A stretch of 64,000 nucleotides of DNA from Candidatus Reidiella endopervernicosa (GTDB taxonomy: Bacteria > Pseudomonadota > Gammaproteobacteria > GCF-013343005). Of this stretch, positions 17,598-28,769 are shown one piece after another. The DNA lies in contig NZ_CP054491.1 in the NCBI RefSeq assembly GCF_013343005.1, forward strand, positions 992,001 through 1,056,000, written 5' to 3'. Every line of letters begins with the position of its first letter. Positions within the stretch are counted from its first letter, which is position 1. Both the position numbers and the translations under genes were made by a program. Under the pieces are notes generated by a model. The model was not told the DNA's origin. It did not search any database and saw only the letters and a program-made list of their open reading frames with translations.

Positions 17598-20298
17598 GTG
17601 AACCATAATCACCGAGTAACCGACTCGGTTTTGCTTCAATCATCTTTGCAGGATGGTAGTCAGAATCTAATGAAGTTTGAACAGCTACAGCGCTATCTTA
17701 ATCGGGATGAGGAGAGACCTGAGCTCGATCTCTACGATGCGGTGAACGCGCTCGTGGTTATCCTCGACCAGGAGGGTCGAATTGTGCTCTTCAACAAGGC
17801 CTCAGAGGATGTGACTGGCTATTCTACTGCCGAGGTATTAGGCAAATTAGTCTGGGATATCTTTCTGCTCCCTGAAGAGCGAGAGCCGGTGAAGCGGTGT
17901 TCGATGATCTTGAGAGTTTTGCTGGTGTTTCGATTTACGATAATTATTGGGTGACCCGTTCGGGTGAGCGCATCCAGATCCGCTGGAATAACAGTACGGT
18001 TGTCGATGAGAACGATGCGGTGCGTTACATCATCAGCACCGGTACCGATATCACCGAAATTCATGATATTGGGCGTGCGCTGGAACAGAGTGAAGAGCGC
18101 CTAAGACAGATCACCGACAATATCGACGAGGTGTTCTGGATGATGAGTCCAGAACTGTCTGAGGTGATCTATGTCAGCCCTGCCTATGAGCAGGTGTGGC
18201 AGCGTAGTTGTGAGTCACTTCTGCAAAACGCAAGTGATTGGATAGAGAGCGTCCATGTCGATGATGTTGGGTGGGTTCGTAATTTTACCATCACGACTGG
18301 AGGGATGGGGAGCTTGATCTGACATATCGTATTTACCGCCCCGATGGTTCAATTCGTTGGGTGCGTGATCGCGCCTTCCCGGTAATTATAGTGAGGGTGA
18401 AATCTATCGAATCGCCGGTATTGCGATGGATGTCACCAAGCAGGTGGAGGTCGAGGCGGCACGACAGCAGGGTGAGCAGGAGCTGCGGGGTGTGCTCGAT
18501 AGTGTGCTGGATGGAATCATCTCCATCGATGATCGAGGTTTGATCAAGATGGTTAACCCTGCTGCGCAGCAGGTGTTTGGATATAGCAGTAAGGAGTTGG
18601 TTGGTCATCCCGTATCGATGTTGATGCCCAATGCAGACGGGCAGGAGCACCAGCATTATGTTGAGCGTTATATGCGCACGGGTGATGCTCATATTATTGG
18701 CAGTCGCGGTCGTGAGCTGATTGGGCGCCGTAAGGATGGTTCGCTGTTCCCATTAGAGATATCGATCAGTGATGTGGTGATTGGTGAGCAGCGCTTTTTT
18801 ATCAGTGCGGTACGCGATATCAGTGAGCGAAAGGTGGCTGAACGTGAGTTGATTGAGGCTAAAGAGTCTGCTGAGAAGGCGAGCAGGGCCAAGTCAGAGT
18901 TCCTCTCCAGAATGAGTCACGAGCTACGCACTCCCTTGAATGCGATTCTCGGTTTTGGTCAGCTACTCGATATGGATGAGTCGCTGGATGATCTTGAACG
19001 AGAAAGTGCGCATGAGATCGTCCGCGCAGGTACCCATCTGCTCGATTTGATAAATGATATCCTCGACCTGTCACGGATCGAGGCGGGCCGACTGGCAGTG
19101 TCAATTGGGTGGGTGGCATTGGCGCCGCTGCTTGAGGAGTCGCTGAAGTTGATTGCACCTTCGGCGGAGACAAAGAAAATCAGTGTGGTCTGCGATGCCG
19201 CTAACAGTTACACCGTGAATGCCGATCCGACGCGACTCAAACAGATTATCGTCAATCTGCTCTCTAACGCCGTGAAGTACAATCACGTGTTGGGCTCAGT
19301 GCGTGTTCTGTTAGAGAGCGTTGATCAGGAGTGGTTGCGTATTGGTGTTGAGGATAACGGTAAGGGTATCGCAGCTGAGCATCTGCCGTTGCTGTTTGAT
19401 CCCTTTAACCGTCTCGTGCATGAAAATAGTGTCATTGAGGGTACTGGCATTGGGTTGACGATTAGTAAACGGCTGGCAAATCTGCTTGGTGGTGAGTTGG
19501 AGGTGGAAAGCGAGCTTGGGGTAGGCAGTACCTTCTGGGTTACGTTGCCACTGGCGCTGAGCGGTGAACCAAGTGTGAAACCAGTTGAGCATCAGGCAGT
19601 GCCCGCAAGTACCGAGTCCCCCTTCTCGCCGCTTCAAAGTACTCTATGTTGAGGGTAGTCCACCGAATCGTCGTCTGGTGGCGCAGATCCTTAAATCACG
19701 CCAGGAGTTGGAACTGCTGTTTGCACCGACGGCGGAGGTGGGGTTTGAGCTTATCGAAAAAGAGTGTGTCGATCTGATCCTGATGGATATCAATCTGCCA
19801 GGCATGAGTGGTGTTGAGGCGCTGCAGCTGTTGAAACAGAATCCGGAGACCGCAGCAATTCCGGTGGTGGCGCTCAGCGCCAACGCGATGCCCACCGACG
19901 CTGACCGCCATGGATAGCGAAGCGAAGGCGGTTAGTCCGCGATAGTCGACGCCGTCTGCATATTCGTAGTTGAGAGCGCGAGCGGACGACGAAGAAGATG
20001 CAGCAGCGGCTTTATGTCGGCGTAGAGTCACTGAGGGAGTTGTGTAGAGCCGCGAAGAGGTGATTACGCAACGAACGCAGGACGGTCGGGGCGCCGTAGG
20101 CATAAACGGTCGCGTTAAGTTTTTGCTGTTTGCTTGGGCTTGGATGCCCAAAACAAACTTTCGCAAAAATAGCGACTCCCCGATATCGAAGCGGGTATCG
20201 CCTCGGGTTTTGTTGAATATCTGACCAAGCCGGTCGATGTGAGCGTACTACTCAATAGCATCGACCGATCGCTCAGCGAGGTGAGCAGGCGTCACTAG
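17598..20298 (+). pseudogene. PAS-containing hybrid histidine kinase with receiver domain, interrupted by element copy 3 and several frameshifts
   Basis: Domains in order: PAS (17720-18060), PAS (18080-18430), PAS (18480-18830), HisKA with MSHELRTPLNAILGFGQLL (18905-19080), HATPase with NLLSNAVKY and GTGIGLTISKRL, then a receiver domain (19635-20295). No membrane helix is visible, so it is cytosolic. One-base breaks occur near 17900, 18305, 18382 and 19625. Element copy 3 splits the receiver between NAMPTD and IEAGIASGFVEYLTKPVD, and its removal restores the frame exactly. The receiver keeps its phospho-acceptor (LILMDINLPG) and Lys, but the first acidic position reads VEGSPPN instead of VEDSPPN. 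Confidence 0.75.
19899..20183 (+). mobile_element. dispersed insertion element, copy 3 (in a receiver domain)
   Basis: 285 bp ending CCCCGA, on the same strand as its host gene. The 3' hairpin has GTTTG pairing with CAAAC, a two-sided change relative to GCTTG/CAAGC in copies 2, 4 and 7. The boundary is well defined: ...ACCGA plus TATCGAAG rejoin as Thr-Asp-Ile-Glu, the usual sequence of this part of receiver domains. Confidence 0.88.
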
Positions 20299-20344
20299 AA
20301 AATGTGTGGTTGCTTTCATTCGGTCGGCTGCCTAGGGTAGCGAG

Positions 20345-21432
20345 ATGAATGACTCAAACTTAAATGGTCGTCTTGCATCGGCCAGCTATCAGCTGGTTGA
20401 GACGCGTCTGCAGACCAAGCTCGACAACGGCATCACTCGCTGTGATCTCTGTCTCTGGCGCTGCAAGCTGAGCCACGGCCAACGCGGCTTTTGCCAGGCC
20501 CATGTGAACCGCAACGGCACCCTCTATAACCTCTCCTACGGCATCGTCTCCTCAATGGAGGTAGGGCCGATTGAAGATAAACCGGTCAAACACTATCGCC
20601 CCGGTAGCAAGGTGCTCTCGGTGGGTAGTTACGGCTGTAATTTCCGCTGTGGGGGTTGCCACAATCTGGAGATTTCGTGGGGCACCGAGGCGCTCGATGA
20701 ACTGGCTCGTGGTGAGTCGAAAGCGGCCTATGTCACCCCGGATGAGCTGGTCGAGGCGGCGCTTCGTCAGGGGGTGGAGGGGATCGCCTTCACCTATTCG
20801 GAGCCGGCGGTCTGGCTCGAGTATCTGCTCGATGTCTCGGAAGCTGCTTACAGGGCAGGGCTCTATACCGTCTATGTGACCAACAGCTTTGTCACCGACG
20901 AGGCGTTGGAGCTGATGGCGCCGCAGGTCGATGTGGTCTGCTCCGATATCAAGAGTATGCGCGATGAGTTCTACCATCAGGTCTGCCCGGTCGGTAGTGT
21001 CTCCGAGGTGCTCGATTCGATCGAGAAGGCGCAGCGGCTCGGTATTCACGTTGAAACCCGCACCAACATCATCCCCGGTTATAACGATGGGCCTGAGGGC
21101 TGCGACAGATCGCCGAGTGGATTCGTGATCATCTCGGCGCCGAGAGCCCCTGGCACATCACCCGCTTCTTCCCCGCCTACAAGCTGAGCGATGTTGAGGC
21201 GACCCCTGCGGAGACGCTATGGCAGGCACACGATATCGCGTGCGAGGTGGGACTCACCAACGTCTACGTCTACGACGATAAGGGGTGTGACTGTGGTGCT
21301 GAGAATCTGCCGGTGGAGGCGTTTCTGAATGCCGACGATGCACAGGTGCATGCGGTGAAGAAGTGCAGTGCCAGCTGTTGTGGCGATGATGGGGTACTGC
21401 TGAAACGCTACGAGGAGGAGCTACCGAGGTAG
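20345..21432 (+). CDS. amrS: AmmeMemoRadiSam-system radical SAM enzyme (frameshifted)
   Basis: About 360 residues when one frame break near 21100 is corrected. An N-terminal Cys-rich region (CDLCLWRCKLSHGQRGFC) precedes the radical SAM motif CNFRCGGC, which binds the 4Fe-4S cluster that cleaves S-adenosylmethionine. The C-terminus contains further Cys (KGCDCGAENLP, KKCSASCCG). This matches the pyruvate-formate-lyase-activating-like protein called AmrS, whose substrate is not known. Frame 1 ends at 21187; the correct continuation reads QIAEWIRDHLGAESPW. The partner Memo and AMMECR1 genes are not in this window. Confidence 0.8.
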
Positions 21433-21442
21433 CTGTTCACGC

Positions 21443-22822
21443 TTAACACTCGGTAATACTCACCGCTAACCCGCCGAGTGAGGTCTCCTTGAATTTTTGC
21501 GACATCTCCAGTCCCGTCTCTCTCATCGCTGCAATACAGCTATCCAGCGGCATGAAGTGCTCACCTGTGCCGCGCAGGGCGAGCGATGCGGCGGTGTAGG
21601 CCTTGATGGCACCAAAGCCGTTACGTTCAATGCAGGGGACCTGCACCAGCCCGTTGACCGGATCGCAGGTCATGCCGAGGTGGTGTTCCAGTGCAATCTC
21701 CGCAGCGTTCTCGATCTGCTCGGGCGTGCCGCCGCGGATGGCGCAGAGGCTGGCCGCCGCCATGGCGGCGGCTGAACCGACCTCACCCTGACAACCGACC
21801 TCGGCACCGGAGATGGAGCTACGGTGTTTAATCAGGCCACCGATGGCGCTGGCGGTGAGCAGAAACTCGTGCACCTGTGCGGGCGTGCCGTTTTCATGCT
21901 GCATGAAGTAGTAGAGTACGGCGGGTATGACACCGGCGGCGCCGTTGGTAGGGGCCGTAACGACCATGTTCCCGGCGGCATTCTCCTCATTAACGGCCAT
22001 GGCGTAGGCGCAGAGCCAGTCGTTAATGTTCGCATTGGCTGGACTCTCCTGTAGCTGCCGATAGAGGTCAGAGGCGCGGCGTTTGATGGCGAGCCCACCG
22101 GGTAGAGTCCCCTGGCTCGTCAATCCCCTTTCGATACAGGTGCACATCGATTGCCAGATCTCATCGATACCCTGATTTAGCTTCTGTTCCGACAGGTGTT
22201 GGCGCTCATTGATGCGTTTCATCGCAGCGATCGATTGGCCGCTCTCTTCGGCCATCTGCAGCATGCTCTTGGCGGAGTCGAAGGGGTAGGTGCATGTCTC
22301 TGATGGGGTCATTATTAGCGGTGCTTCCAGACCGCTGATCTCTTCAGGGGTGCTGATAAATCCACCGCCGATGGAGAAGAAGGTAGTCTTGGCGAGTCTC
22401 TCTCCCTGTGCGTTGAGCAGTTCGAAAATCATGCCGTTGGGGTGCTCGGGCAGGGGCTCACCCCTATCGAAGATGATGTCTGTGTGCGGTGCAAAGCCGA
22501 CACTGTGACCGCTCTCCAGAACGATCTGCTTTCGCGCCCAAAGCTGTTTGATCAGCAGGTCGATGTTGGTGTTCAGCAGGTTCCTGGCCTGGTAACCGTG
22601 CAGGCCAAGGCTCACGGCACGGTCAGAGGCGTGGCCTCTGCCGGTGAAGGCAAGTGAACCCCTGAGGGTGCAGCGTAGCTGGGTATCTTCTGCGGTAGGG
22701 AGGGAGGGGATCAGCTGACTGATCTGCTCAATAAATCGTCCGGCCGCAACCATGGGGCCGAGAGTGTGCGAGCTGGATGGACCGATGCCGATTTTGAAAA
22801 GCTCGAGGACACTGATGAACAT
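21443..22822 (-). CDS. sdaA: L-serine ammonia-lyase, iron-sulfur dependent
   Basis: About 459 residues from ATG 22822 ([19 protein letters not shown], the standard N-terminus); the frame stays open to 22915 but the extra residues are not family-like. It converts L-serine to pyruvate and ammonia with a 4Fe-4S cluster. The single-chain form has the beta domain first and the catalytic alpha domain second, with [24 protein letters not shown] and [13 protein letters not shown] carrying the cluster cysteines. Its presence suggests use of serine as a carbon or nitrogen source, or its removal when in excess. Confidence 0.92.
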   Translation of the reverse strand: MFISVLELFKIGIGPSSSHTLGPMVAAGRFIEQISQLIPSLPTAEDTQLRCTLRGSLAFTGRGHASDRAVSLGLHGYQARNLLNTNIDLLIKQLWARKQIVLESGHSVGFAPHTDIIFDRGEPLPEHPNGMIFELLNAQGERLAKTTFFSIGGGFISTPEEISGLEAPLIMTPSETCTYPFDSAKSMLQMAEESGQSIAAMKRINERQHLSEQKLNQGIDEIWQSMCTCIERGLTSQGTLPGGLAIKRRASDLYRQLQESPANANINDWLCAYAMAVNEENAAGNMVVTAPTNGAAGVIPAVLYYFMQHENGTPAQVHEFLLTASAIGGLIKHRSSISGAEVGCQGEVGSAAAMAAASLCAIRGGTPEQIENAAEIALEHHLGMTCDPVNGLVQVPCIERNGFGAIKAYTAASLALRGTGEHFMPLDSCIAAMRETGLEMSQKFKETSLGGLAVSITEC

Positions 22823-22994
22823 GCTCTGCCTCACGAAAGGTCGTGGCGTTACGATTAGGGACGCATCGCACCGCTGTGTAGATAGAGTAATAGTGGTTTT
22901 GGTTGAGATTGCCACGCAGCGTATGTGCTGACAACGGTACCGAGAGTGGGTGTTTCAGTGGCTGCTGGTACTTTGAAATGGGTTCTGAACGATA

Positions 22995-23024
22995 GGTACC
23001 GGAGTCATTTTTGACTCCGGTACC
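22995..23024. other. perfect 12-bp inverted repeat
   Basis: GGTACCGGAGTC (22995-23006) pairs with GACTCCGGTACC (23013-23024) around ATTTTT. Neither side is followed by a T run, so it is not a normal terminator. It lies between sdaA and yggX on the - strand, in a position where it could act as an mRNA stem-loop. Confidence 0.6.
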
Positions 23025-23078
23025 TTATGGACTGTCCCGATTGCCATACATCCCTGTGAGGCGCCTGACGGCTTGGTG

Positions 23079-23351
23079 CTATTCGGCGGGTGGGACGTAA
23101 CCCTCAACCTTCATACCACCATCACCGAAGAGGTACTTCTCCATCTGCTCCTCAAGTAGCTTGCGGTGTTCGGGGTTGATCGGGGTGAGACGATTCTCGT
23201 TGATCAGCATGGTCTGCTGACTTAGCCACATCTGCCACGCCTCTTTGCAGATATTATCGAAGATCTTCTGGCCGAGATCGCCCGGATAGGGTGGCAGGTC
23301 GAGCCCCTCGGACTCTTTGCCCAGCTTCACACAGTTAACCATTCGACTCAT
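23079..23351 (-). CDS. yggX: probable Fe(2+)-trafficking protein YggX
   Basis: A 90-residue cytosolic protein, the full family length. It starts [13 protein letters not shown] with the conserved Cys7, and contains [18 protein letters not shown] and [19 protein letters not shown]. YggX protects Fe-S clusters from oxidative damage and may deliver iron. It overlaps the end of mutY by 17 bases, the order seen in many gammaproteobacteria, so both repair-related proteins are probably made from one message. Confidence 0.95.
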   Translation of the reverse strand: MSRMVNCVKLGKESEGLDLPPYPGDLGQKIFDNICKEAWQMWLSQQTMLINENRLTPINPEHRKLLEEQMEKYLFGDGGMKVEGYVPPAE

Positions 23352-24417
23352 TGCTGACTCCTTCGATGTTCTGTTGCAGCCTCTTTAACAGGCTTGTAAC
23401 CGGTGCGGCCAATCCGCGTCGGTTGGGTTGCCGGCTGTTATACCAGAGTGCCTGAGCCGCTTCCATCAAGCCCCCGCTGCAGCTACGGGTATGAATCAGC
23501 AGCGGGGTGATCTCAAGATGGAAGTGACTGAAGGTGTGACGCAGCACCGGCCACGTTTCGATCTGCTCAACTTGGCAGTGGTAGTGCTTGCTGCACCATG
23601 CCTCGACCTCGTCTTCATCGGTGAGTTCGGGAAAGCTCCACAATCCGCCCCAGATGCCATTCGGTGGGCGTTGCAGTAGCAGTACCTCATCCGCTTCGTT
23701 GACGATCAGCGCCATACGCGTGGTACGGGTTGGGATGCTCTTTTTCGGCTTTGGTGAGGGGAGCTCGGTGGTGCGTCCTTCGAGATGGGCATGACAGTCG
23801 GAAACCAGTGGGCACTGCTCACAGTTGGGTTGACTACGGGTACAGCAGGTGGCACCCAGATCCATCATCGCCTGAGTGTAGTCGGCGACCCGCTTATTCG
23901 GGGTGTGAGTTTCAGCGTAGGCCCACAGCTGTTTTTGTACGCCACTCTTACCCGACCACCCCTCAACGGCGTGGTAACGGGCCAGGACCCGTTTAACGTT
24001 GCCATCGAGAATCGGATGGCGCTGATGCATCGAGAGGGCGAGGATCGCACCGGCAGTAGAGCGACCGATCCCGGGCAGGGCAGTAACCGCTTCGATATCA
24101 TCGGGAAATTCGCCGGCGTGCTCATTAACGATCTGCTGGGCGCAGCGGTGCAGGTTGCGGGCGCGGGCGTAGTAACCAAGACCGGACCAGAGGTGCAGTA
24201 CCTCATCAAGCTCTGCGGCTGCCAGTGAAACGAGATCGGGAAAGTGTTCGATAAAACGATCGAAGTAGGGGATGACGGTGACGACCTGGGTCTGCTGCAG
24301 CATGATCTCCGAGAGCCAGACCCGGTAGGGGTTCGGGTTCTGCTGCCACGGCAGATCCTTGCGCCCGTGCTGGTCGAACCAGTTCAGGACGCGATCGGCA
24401 AAGCGCTGTTTCGCCAA
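23335..24417 (-). CDS. mutY: A/G-specific adenine glycosylase MutY
   Basis: About 360 residues starting at TTG 24417. It removes adenine mispaired with 8-oxoguanine. The helix-hairpin-helix region [13 protein letters not shown] with catalytic Asp in [11 protein letters not shown], the early Glu in [10 protein letters not shown], and the cluster [17 protein letters not shown] (C-x6-C-x2-C-x5-C) are all present. The C-terminal NUDIX-like domain that recognises 8-oxoguanine follows ([10 protein letters not shown]). It lies 17 bases after the AsmA gene and overlaps yggX. Confidence 0.95.
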   Translation of the reverse strand: MAKQRFADRVLNWFDQHGRKDLPWQQNPNPYRVWLSEIMLQQTQVVTVIPYFDRFIEHFPDLVSLAAAELDEVLHLWSGLGYYARARNLHRCAQQIVNEHAGEFPDDIEAVTALPGIGRSTAGAILALSMHQRHPILDGNVKRVLARYHAVEGWSGKSGVQKQLWAYAETHTPNKRVADYTQAMMDLGATCCTRSQPNCEQCPLVSDCHAHLEGRTTELPSPKPKKSIPTRTTRMALIVNEADEVLLLQRPPNGIWGGLWSFPELTDEDEVEAWCSKHYHCQVEQIETWPVLRHTFSHFHLEITPLLIHTRSCSGGLMEAAQALWYNSRQPNRRGLAAPVTSLLKRLQQNIEGVSNESNG

Positions 24418-24434
24418 GGGGAGTCAGGGGCGTA

Positions 24435-27233
24435 TCAGAAGAGGCCCTTGAGCCCCTTCTTCAGGCTATCTTCGAGGTTGTTCTTCAGCTTTTTCTTCGC
24501 CTTCTCTTCGACCTTCTTCACCTCTTGTTTAACCGCCTCCTTCGCCTTGCCTTCCAGTACAGAGGCGAGGTCGAGACCGTAGCTTGGATTGGTGAAGGTG
24601 CCGCTGACCTTGATCGGAATAGTGAGGCCCTTCAGATCCTTCAGGTCATCTCCACCCTGGCCACTGAGGCTGCTGACGATGGCGGTCTTGACCTGATAGT
24701 CGATCTTCTCGCTGTTGAGATCAGCCGTGCCCTTGCCGTTGATCCGTAGTAGCGGTGATTTGGCCAGCAGGTCGTTGTTGCGTACCAGGCCATTGGTGAC
24801 TGTGGCGCTGCCGCTTAGCTCAGAGAAGTCGGTTTTGTTATCGGCAGCGGGCGGTACCGTCTGCCCCTTCAGCTTCGCCTTCGCCTCACGAATCATCTGT
24901 GCGATGTTGAGACCATTGATCGCACCGTCGGTAAAAGAGAAGTTGAGCTTGCCGTTGAGGCCCGCCTTGAAGGCGTCGATCGAGTTGCCACTGGTAGTCA
25001 ACTGGGTGGCGAAGTCGGCCCTACCACTGAGGGTGTCGCTGTTGGCCATATCCTTGAGCAGGGGTTCGGCCTGTACACCGCTGAGCTTCTCGTTGATGGA
25101 GAGCTTCGGCTGTTTGCCGCGTACATCGACCTTGATGTCACCGTTGTAGCTCCCCTCATACATACGCGCTGATGCGGGATGCATGCGCACCAGTCCATCT
25201 TTGGCCGAGAGGGTGAGGGTGACATCGCGGCTGTTGAGTCCGAACGCCTTGAGCTGCTTCACCTTGAGAGTGCCGTTGATGTTGAGATCACGCAGGGTAT
25301 CGATCGGCAACAGTGGTTGGCTGGTGTCGGCAGGCGCCGACTCCTTCTTTGTCTCCTCTTCAGATTTGGGAGGCAGGTAACGGTCAGCATCGATGGTGTC
25401 GATATCGACATTGAAACGGATTGCAGGCTTGGCGAAGTTGTTGAGGTTTAGTGTCGCCCTGGCAGTGGTTTCATCAAGGGTGAGAGTGGTCTTGCTCAGT
25501 GCAATGGAGTCTTTGCCGCTCTTGATGGTGGTCTGCAGGGCGATCTTCTCCAGCACCGCCGGGTCGGAGGTCTCGGGGAGCGCCATGCCGATGCGATCGA
25601 AGGTTTTACGCAGGCTAAAGGGTGCGATCTTCAGACTGCCGTTGATCGCTGGTGCATCGACGATCTTGGTGCCGTTGAAGCTGCCGTTGAGGGCGATGCC
25701 TGCAGCGTTGAGCTGTAGCTTCGGCAGCTTGAGGGTCTGCTTGCCGAGATCGACGGCGAACTGGGTGTCGATGTCACTGCCGTCGAGCCCTGCTGTTTTG
25801 AAACCTTCAGGCAGTGATTCGGCCACGATGGTCAACAGCGGTCCCGCCTTTTTAAGGCTTGCCTTGAGGCTACCCTTGAGGGCCGGGTTATCGATGATCT
25901 GGCTGCCGTTGATCTGTGTGTCGAGATCGAGCAGAGCAGAGCTGAGCTTCAGCTTTGGTAATGAGAGGGTCTGTTTGCCGAGATCGACGGCGAATTGGGT
26001 ATCGATGTTGGTGCCGTCGAGTTCGGCGGCATCGAAGCCCTCCGGTAGCGATTTGGCAACGCTGGCCAGAAGAGGTTTAGCCTTTTTGATGCTCGCCTTG
26101 AGGCTACCCTTGAGGGCTGGGTTATCGATGATCTGGCTGCCGTTGATCTGTGTATCGAGATCGAGTGCGGCAGAGGTGAACTTGAGCTTCGGCAGGGAGA
26201 GGGTCTGTTTGCCCAGATCGACCGCAAAGTCAGTATCAAACTTCGTCTGGTTGAAGGCGCTGGCATCGAAACCCTCAGGTAGTGACGCCTTGAAGGGTGC
26301 GAGCAGCTGTACCGCCTCGGCGATCTCTCCCTTCAGGCTGCCCGAGAGCTGCGGTTTATCCATAATCTGCTTGCCGTCGAGATTGCCCTCGATCTCAACA
26401 CCGTTAAGTGCCAGGGTGAGGCCGCCGATTTTGAGCAGCTGTTGTGCCTGATCGATGCTGATGTCGGCCTTGAGGCTGCTCTGCAACTTTCCGCCCGGAA
26501 CCAGTGGTGTGTTGAGATTGCTGGTCTGTTCAAACTGCTTAATGCTGTAACGTTGCTGTTCGACATCAATTGAGATCTCACCCTTGAGAGCGATATGACC
26601 CTTCATCTCGGGCTGGCTGCTATCGAGATCGAAGCTCATGGAGAGATCAAACGGCGTACCGGGGCGCAGCTCGCCACTCTCTAGTTCGAGTTTGCTAATG
26701 GCGATGCGCTGCTGCTGGCTCTGGTCGTCCCAGACGATATGGGCGTCGCTGATCGCCACACCACCGATGGCGAGAGAGGCGAGTTTGGGTGCATCACCCT
26801 TGTCGTCGGTTTTCTCTTCGGCTTTTGGGCTACCGGCAAGATCGTCCCAGTTGCTCTTGCCGTTTTTATCACGGCTCAGGGTTAGCTGCAGGCCGTTGAG
26901 TTTGACGGTATCCATCTCCAGCTCTTTTTTCAGCAGCGGCAGCAGTTTGACTCGTACCTCAGTGCTCTCAATTCGTGCAAAGGGTGCGCTGCCAAAACCG
27001 GCCGCGTTGCTCAGCTGGGTGGCACCCAGCTCAAGCCCCAGCCAGGGGAACAGAGAGAGACCGATATCACCCTCTATCGCCAGTTCGCGACCGGTCTGCT
27101 TCTTCACCGCTTCGGCGATCTCGCTCTTGTAGTCGTTGGGGTCGACCAGCACGGTGACGGCGATGGCCGCGATCACCACCAGTGCAACCAACGTGGTGAG
27201 GAGAATGGAGATGAGCTTAAAGAGCTTCTTCAT
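24435..27233 (-). CDS. AsmA family protein with internal 78-residue tandem repeats
   Basis: A 932-residue envelope protein with an N-terminal membrane anchor (residues 5-30, then DPNDYKSEIAEAV, the AsmA signature) and a long periplasmic beta-rich region. AsmA-like proteins are bridge-type lipid transport or outer-membrane assembly factors. Distinctively, the middle contains almost identical tandem units (LGKQTLSLPKL... LDTQINGSQIIDNPALKGS). The C-terminal domain contains INGLNIAQMIREAKAKL and ends in a Lys-rich helix. It leads the asmA-mutY-yggX cluster. Compared with E. coli AsmA (about 617 residues) it is longer, largely because of the repeats. Confidence 0.85.
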   Translation of the reverse strand: MKKLFKLISILLTTLVALVVIAAIAVTVLVDPNDYKSEIAEAVKKQTGRELAIEGDIGLSLFPWLGLELGATQLSNAAGFGSAPFARIESTEVRVKLLPLLKKELEMDTVKLNGLQLTLSRDKNGKSNWDDLAGSPKAEEKTDDKGDAPKLASLAIGGVAISDAHIVWDDQSQQQRIAISKLELESGELRPGTPFDLSMSFDLDSSQPEMKGHIALKGEISIDVEQQRYSIKQFEQTSNLNTPLVPGGKLQSSLKADISIDQAQQLLKIGGLTLALNGVEIEGNLDGKQIMDKPQLSGSLKGEIAEAVQLLAPFKASLPEGFDASAFNQTKFDTDFAVDLGKQTLSLPKLKFTSAALDLDTQINGSQIIDNPALKGSLKASIKKAKPLLASVAKSLPEGFDAAELDGTNIDTQFAVDLGKQTLSLPKLKLSSALLDLDTQINGSQIIDNPALKGSLKASLKKAGPLLTIVAESLPEGFKTAGLDGSDIDTQFAVDLGKQTLKLPKLQLNAAGIALNGSFNGTKIVDAPAINGSLKIAPFSLRKTFDRIGMALPETSDPAVLEKIALQTTIKSGKDSIALSKTTLTLDETTARATLNLNNFAKPAIRFNVDIDTIDADRYLPPKSEEETKKESAPADTSQPLLPIDTLRDLNINGTLKVKQLKAFGLNSRDVTLTLSAKDGLVRMHPASARMYEGSYNGDIKVDVRGKQPKLSINEKLSGVQAEPLLKDMANSDTLSGRADFATQLTTSGNSIDAFKAGLNGKLNFSFTDGAINGLNIAQMIREAKAKLKGQTVPPAADNKTDFSELSGSATVTNGLVRNNDLLAKSPLLRINGKGTADLNSEKIDYQVKTAIVSSLSGQGGDDLKDLKGLTIPIKVSGTFTNPSYGLDLASVLEGKAKEAVKQEVKKVEEKAKKKLKNNLEDSLKKGLKGLF
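25741..26290 (-). repeat. 234-bp in-frame tandem repeat inside the AsmA gene
   Basis: Units begin at 25741, 25975 and 26209, each 234 bases (78 codons) apart; the first two are full and the third is partial and more diverged. DNA identity is highest in the block encoding TQINGSQIIDNPALKGSLKA. The exact 234-base spacing keeps the reading frame and points to a recent duplication within the gene. Confidence 0.85.
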
Positions 27234-27446
27234 GGCTGAGAATCCTTAATCTTGTGTGAGCCGTTTGGGTCCCTGTGAGAATGATAATACAGCCTGCTGC
27301 GACTGCCATCTCTGCCATTATATGGCCCTTCTTTGATATTTTGATATTTATCAATTATCCATTTCTTCTGTGGGGGTAAGATGCGCCCAGGTGAAGTTTT
27401 GAAGCGACGGATCCGTGACGTCTATTTAAGGATATGAGAGGTAAGC

Positions 27447-28554
27447 ATGGCTATTGAGCTCTATAACGATGGGAACCATAAATGCATCGCCTATGAAGAC
27501 CTGGTGGTGTGCGATAAGGAGAGGGATGCTGCAGCGGCGGGTAGTCGTCAGGTCAACTCCTGTGAGAGTGTGCAGTCGAATCAGTCGCTGACCGCCATGG
27601 ATAGCGAAGCGAAGGCGGTTAGTCCCGATAGTCGACGCCGTCTGCCTATTCGTAGCTTGAGAGCGCGAGCGAACGACGAAGAAGATGCAGCAGCGGCTTT
27701 ATGTCGGCTAGAGTCACTGAGGGAGTTGTAGAGCCGCGAAGAGGTGATTACGCAACGAACGCAGGACGGTCGGGCGCCGTAGGCATAAACGGTCGCGTTA
27801 AATATTTGCCGCTTGCTTGGGCTTGATGCCCAAAACAAGCTTCCGCAAAAATAGCGACTCCCCGGTTTTGATCGTCAATGATGGTCACGCGGCGGTGATC
27901 GATCCGGGTGGCAATCTCACCTATACCCGCCTCTTTATGGCGATCAGCGACCATGTGGTGGTGAAGAATCTCGATTATGTGATCGCCTCACATCAGGATC
28001 CCGATATTGTCGCTTCACTTAACAAGTGGCTGGTTGGAACCCACTGCAAGGTGATTGTCCCGGAGCTGTGGGCGCGGTTTGTACCGCACTTCTGCACCCC
28101 TGGAAATACCATCGGTCGCATTATTGGGATTCCAGATGAGGGGATGGATATTCAAATCGGAAATGGCGTGATCAAGGCGTTGCCAGCGCACTTCCTCCAC
28201 TCTGAGGGAAACTTCCACTTCTATGACCCGGTCAGCAAGATTCTCTTCTCCGGTGATGTTGGCACCTCTGCGGTGGAGAGTGAGAAGCTTGCGATTCCAG
28301 TGCAGGACTTTGATGCCCATATTCCCAACATGATTGGCTTCCATCAGCGATATATGAATAGCAACAAGGTATGCCGTCTCTGGGCCAATATGATCCGCAC
28401 CCTCGATGTTGAGGCAATTATCCCGCAGCATGGCCCCGGTTTTAAGGGCAAGGAGATGGTCGGAAAATTTCTCAACTGGTTTGAATATCTCGAGTGTGGT
28501 GTCGACCTGCTCGATCAGACCCACTTCCGCGTGCCGGGTCTCAACGCAGCCTGA
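27447..28554 (+). pseudogene. MBL-fold ODP-like metallo-protein, interrupted by element copy 4
   Basis: After removing the element the protein would be about 276 residues: MAIELYNDGNHKCIAYEDL..., then SNQFLIVNDGHAAVIDPGG at the join. The metal-site motifs are SHQDPDIVASLNKW, LHSEGNFHFYD, FSGDVG and PQHGPGFKG, matching the diiron flavodiiron/ODP branch of metallo-beta-lactamase folds. One ODP is known as an oxygen sensor acting in chemotaxis. It is followed by tusA and dsrE2-like genes. Restoring Gln-Phe-Leu-Ile at the join gives the family's usual sequence. Without excision only 46 N-terminal residues precede foreign sequence. Confidence 0.8.
27586..27865 (+). mobile_element. dispersed insertion element, copy 4 (in an ODP-like MBL gene)
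   Basis: 280 bp ending CCCCGG, same strand as the host gene. 5' hairpin loop of the ATAGCGAAGCGAA type; 3' hairpin with perfect GCTTG/CAAGC. A few single-base deletions relative to other copies (for example GTCGGCTAGAG, GTTGTAGAGCC). The host frame runs into it for 48 codons before a stop. Confidence 0.88.
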
Positions 28555-28567
28555 ATGGTTGTTTTCA

Positions 28568-28588
28568 CCCGGTCCTGTCAGGGCCGGG
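28568..28588 (+). terminator. possible weak terminator hairpin
   Basis: CCCGGTCCT and AGGGCCGGG form a G/C-rich hairpin after the MBL gene, followed by pyrimidines (TCTCCCCTT) but no pure T run. Confidence 0.4.
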
Positions 28589-28769
28589 TCTCCCCTTCCA
28601 CACGACTGTTCTTATCCCGTCCTTGTTCGTTGTGGTGATATTGCCGCTGGCGAGGTGCGGTTCTTAACCTCCTGAATTTCTGCGGTTTGTGACATATCGC
28701 AAATAGGCTTAGTCTTAAGAGCGAGGATATGTATTCGGATCGTATTGATCGCAGTGAAGGGGTCGAATG

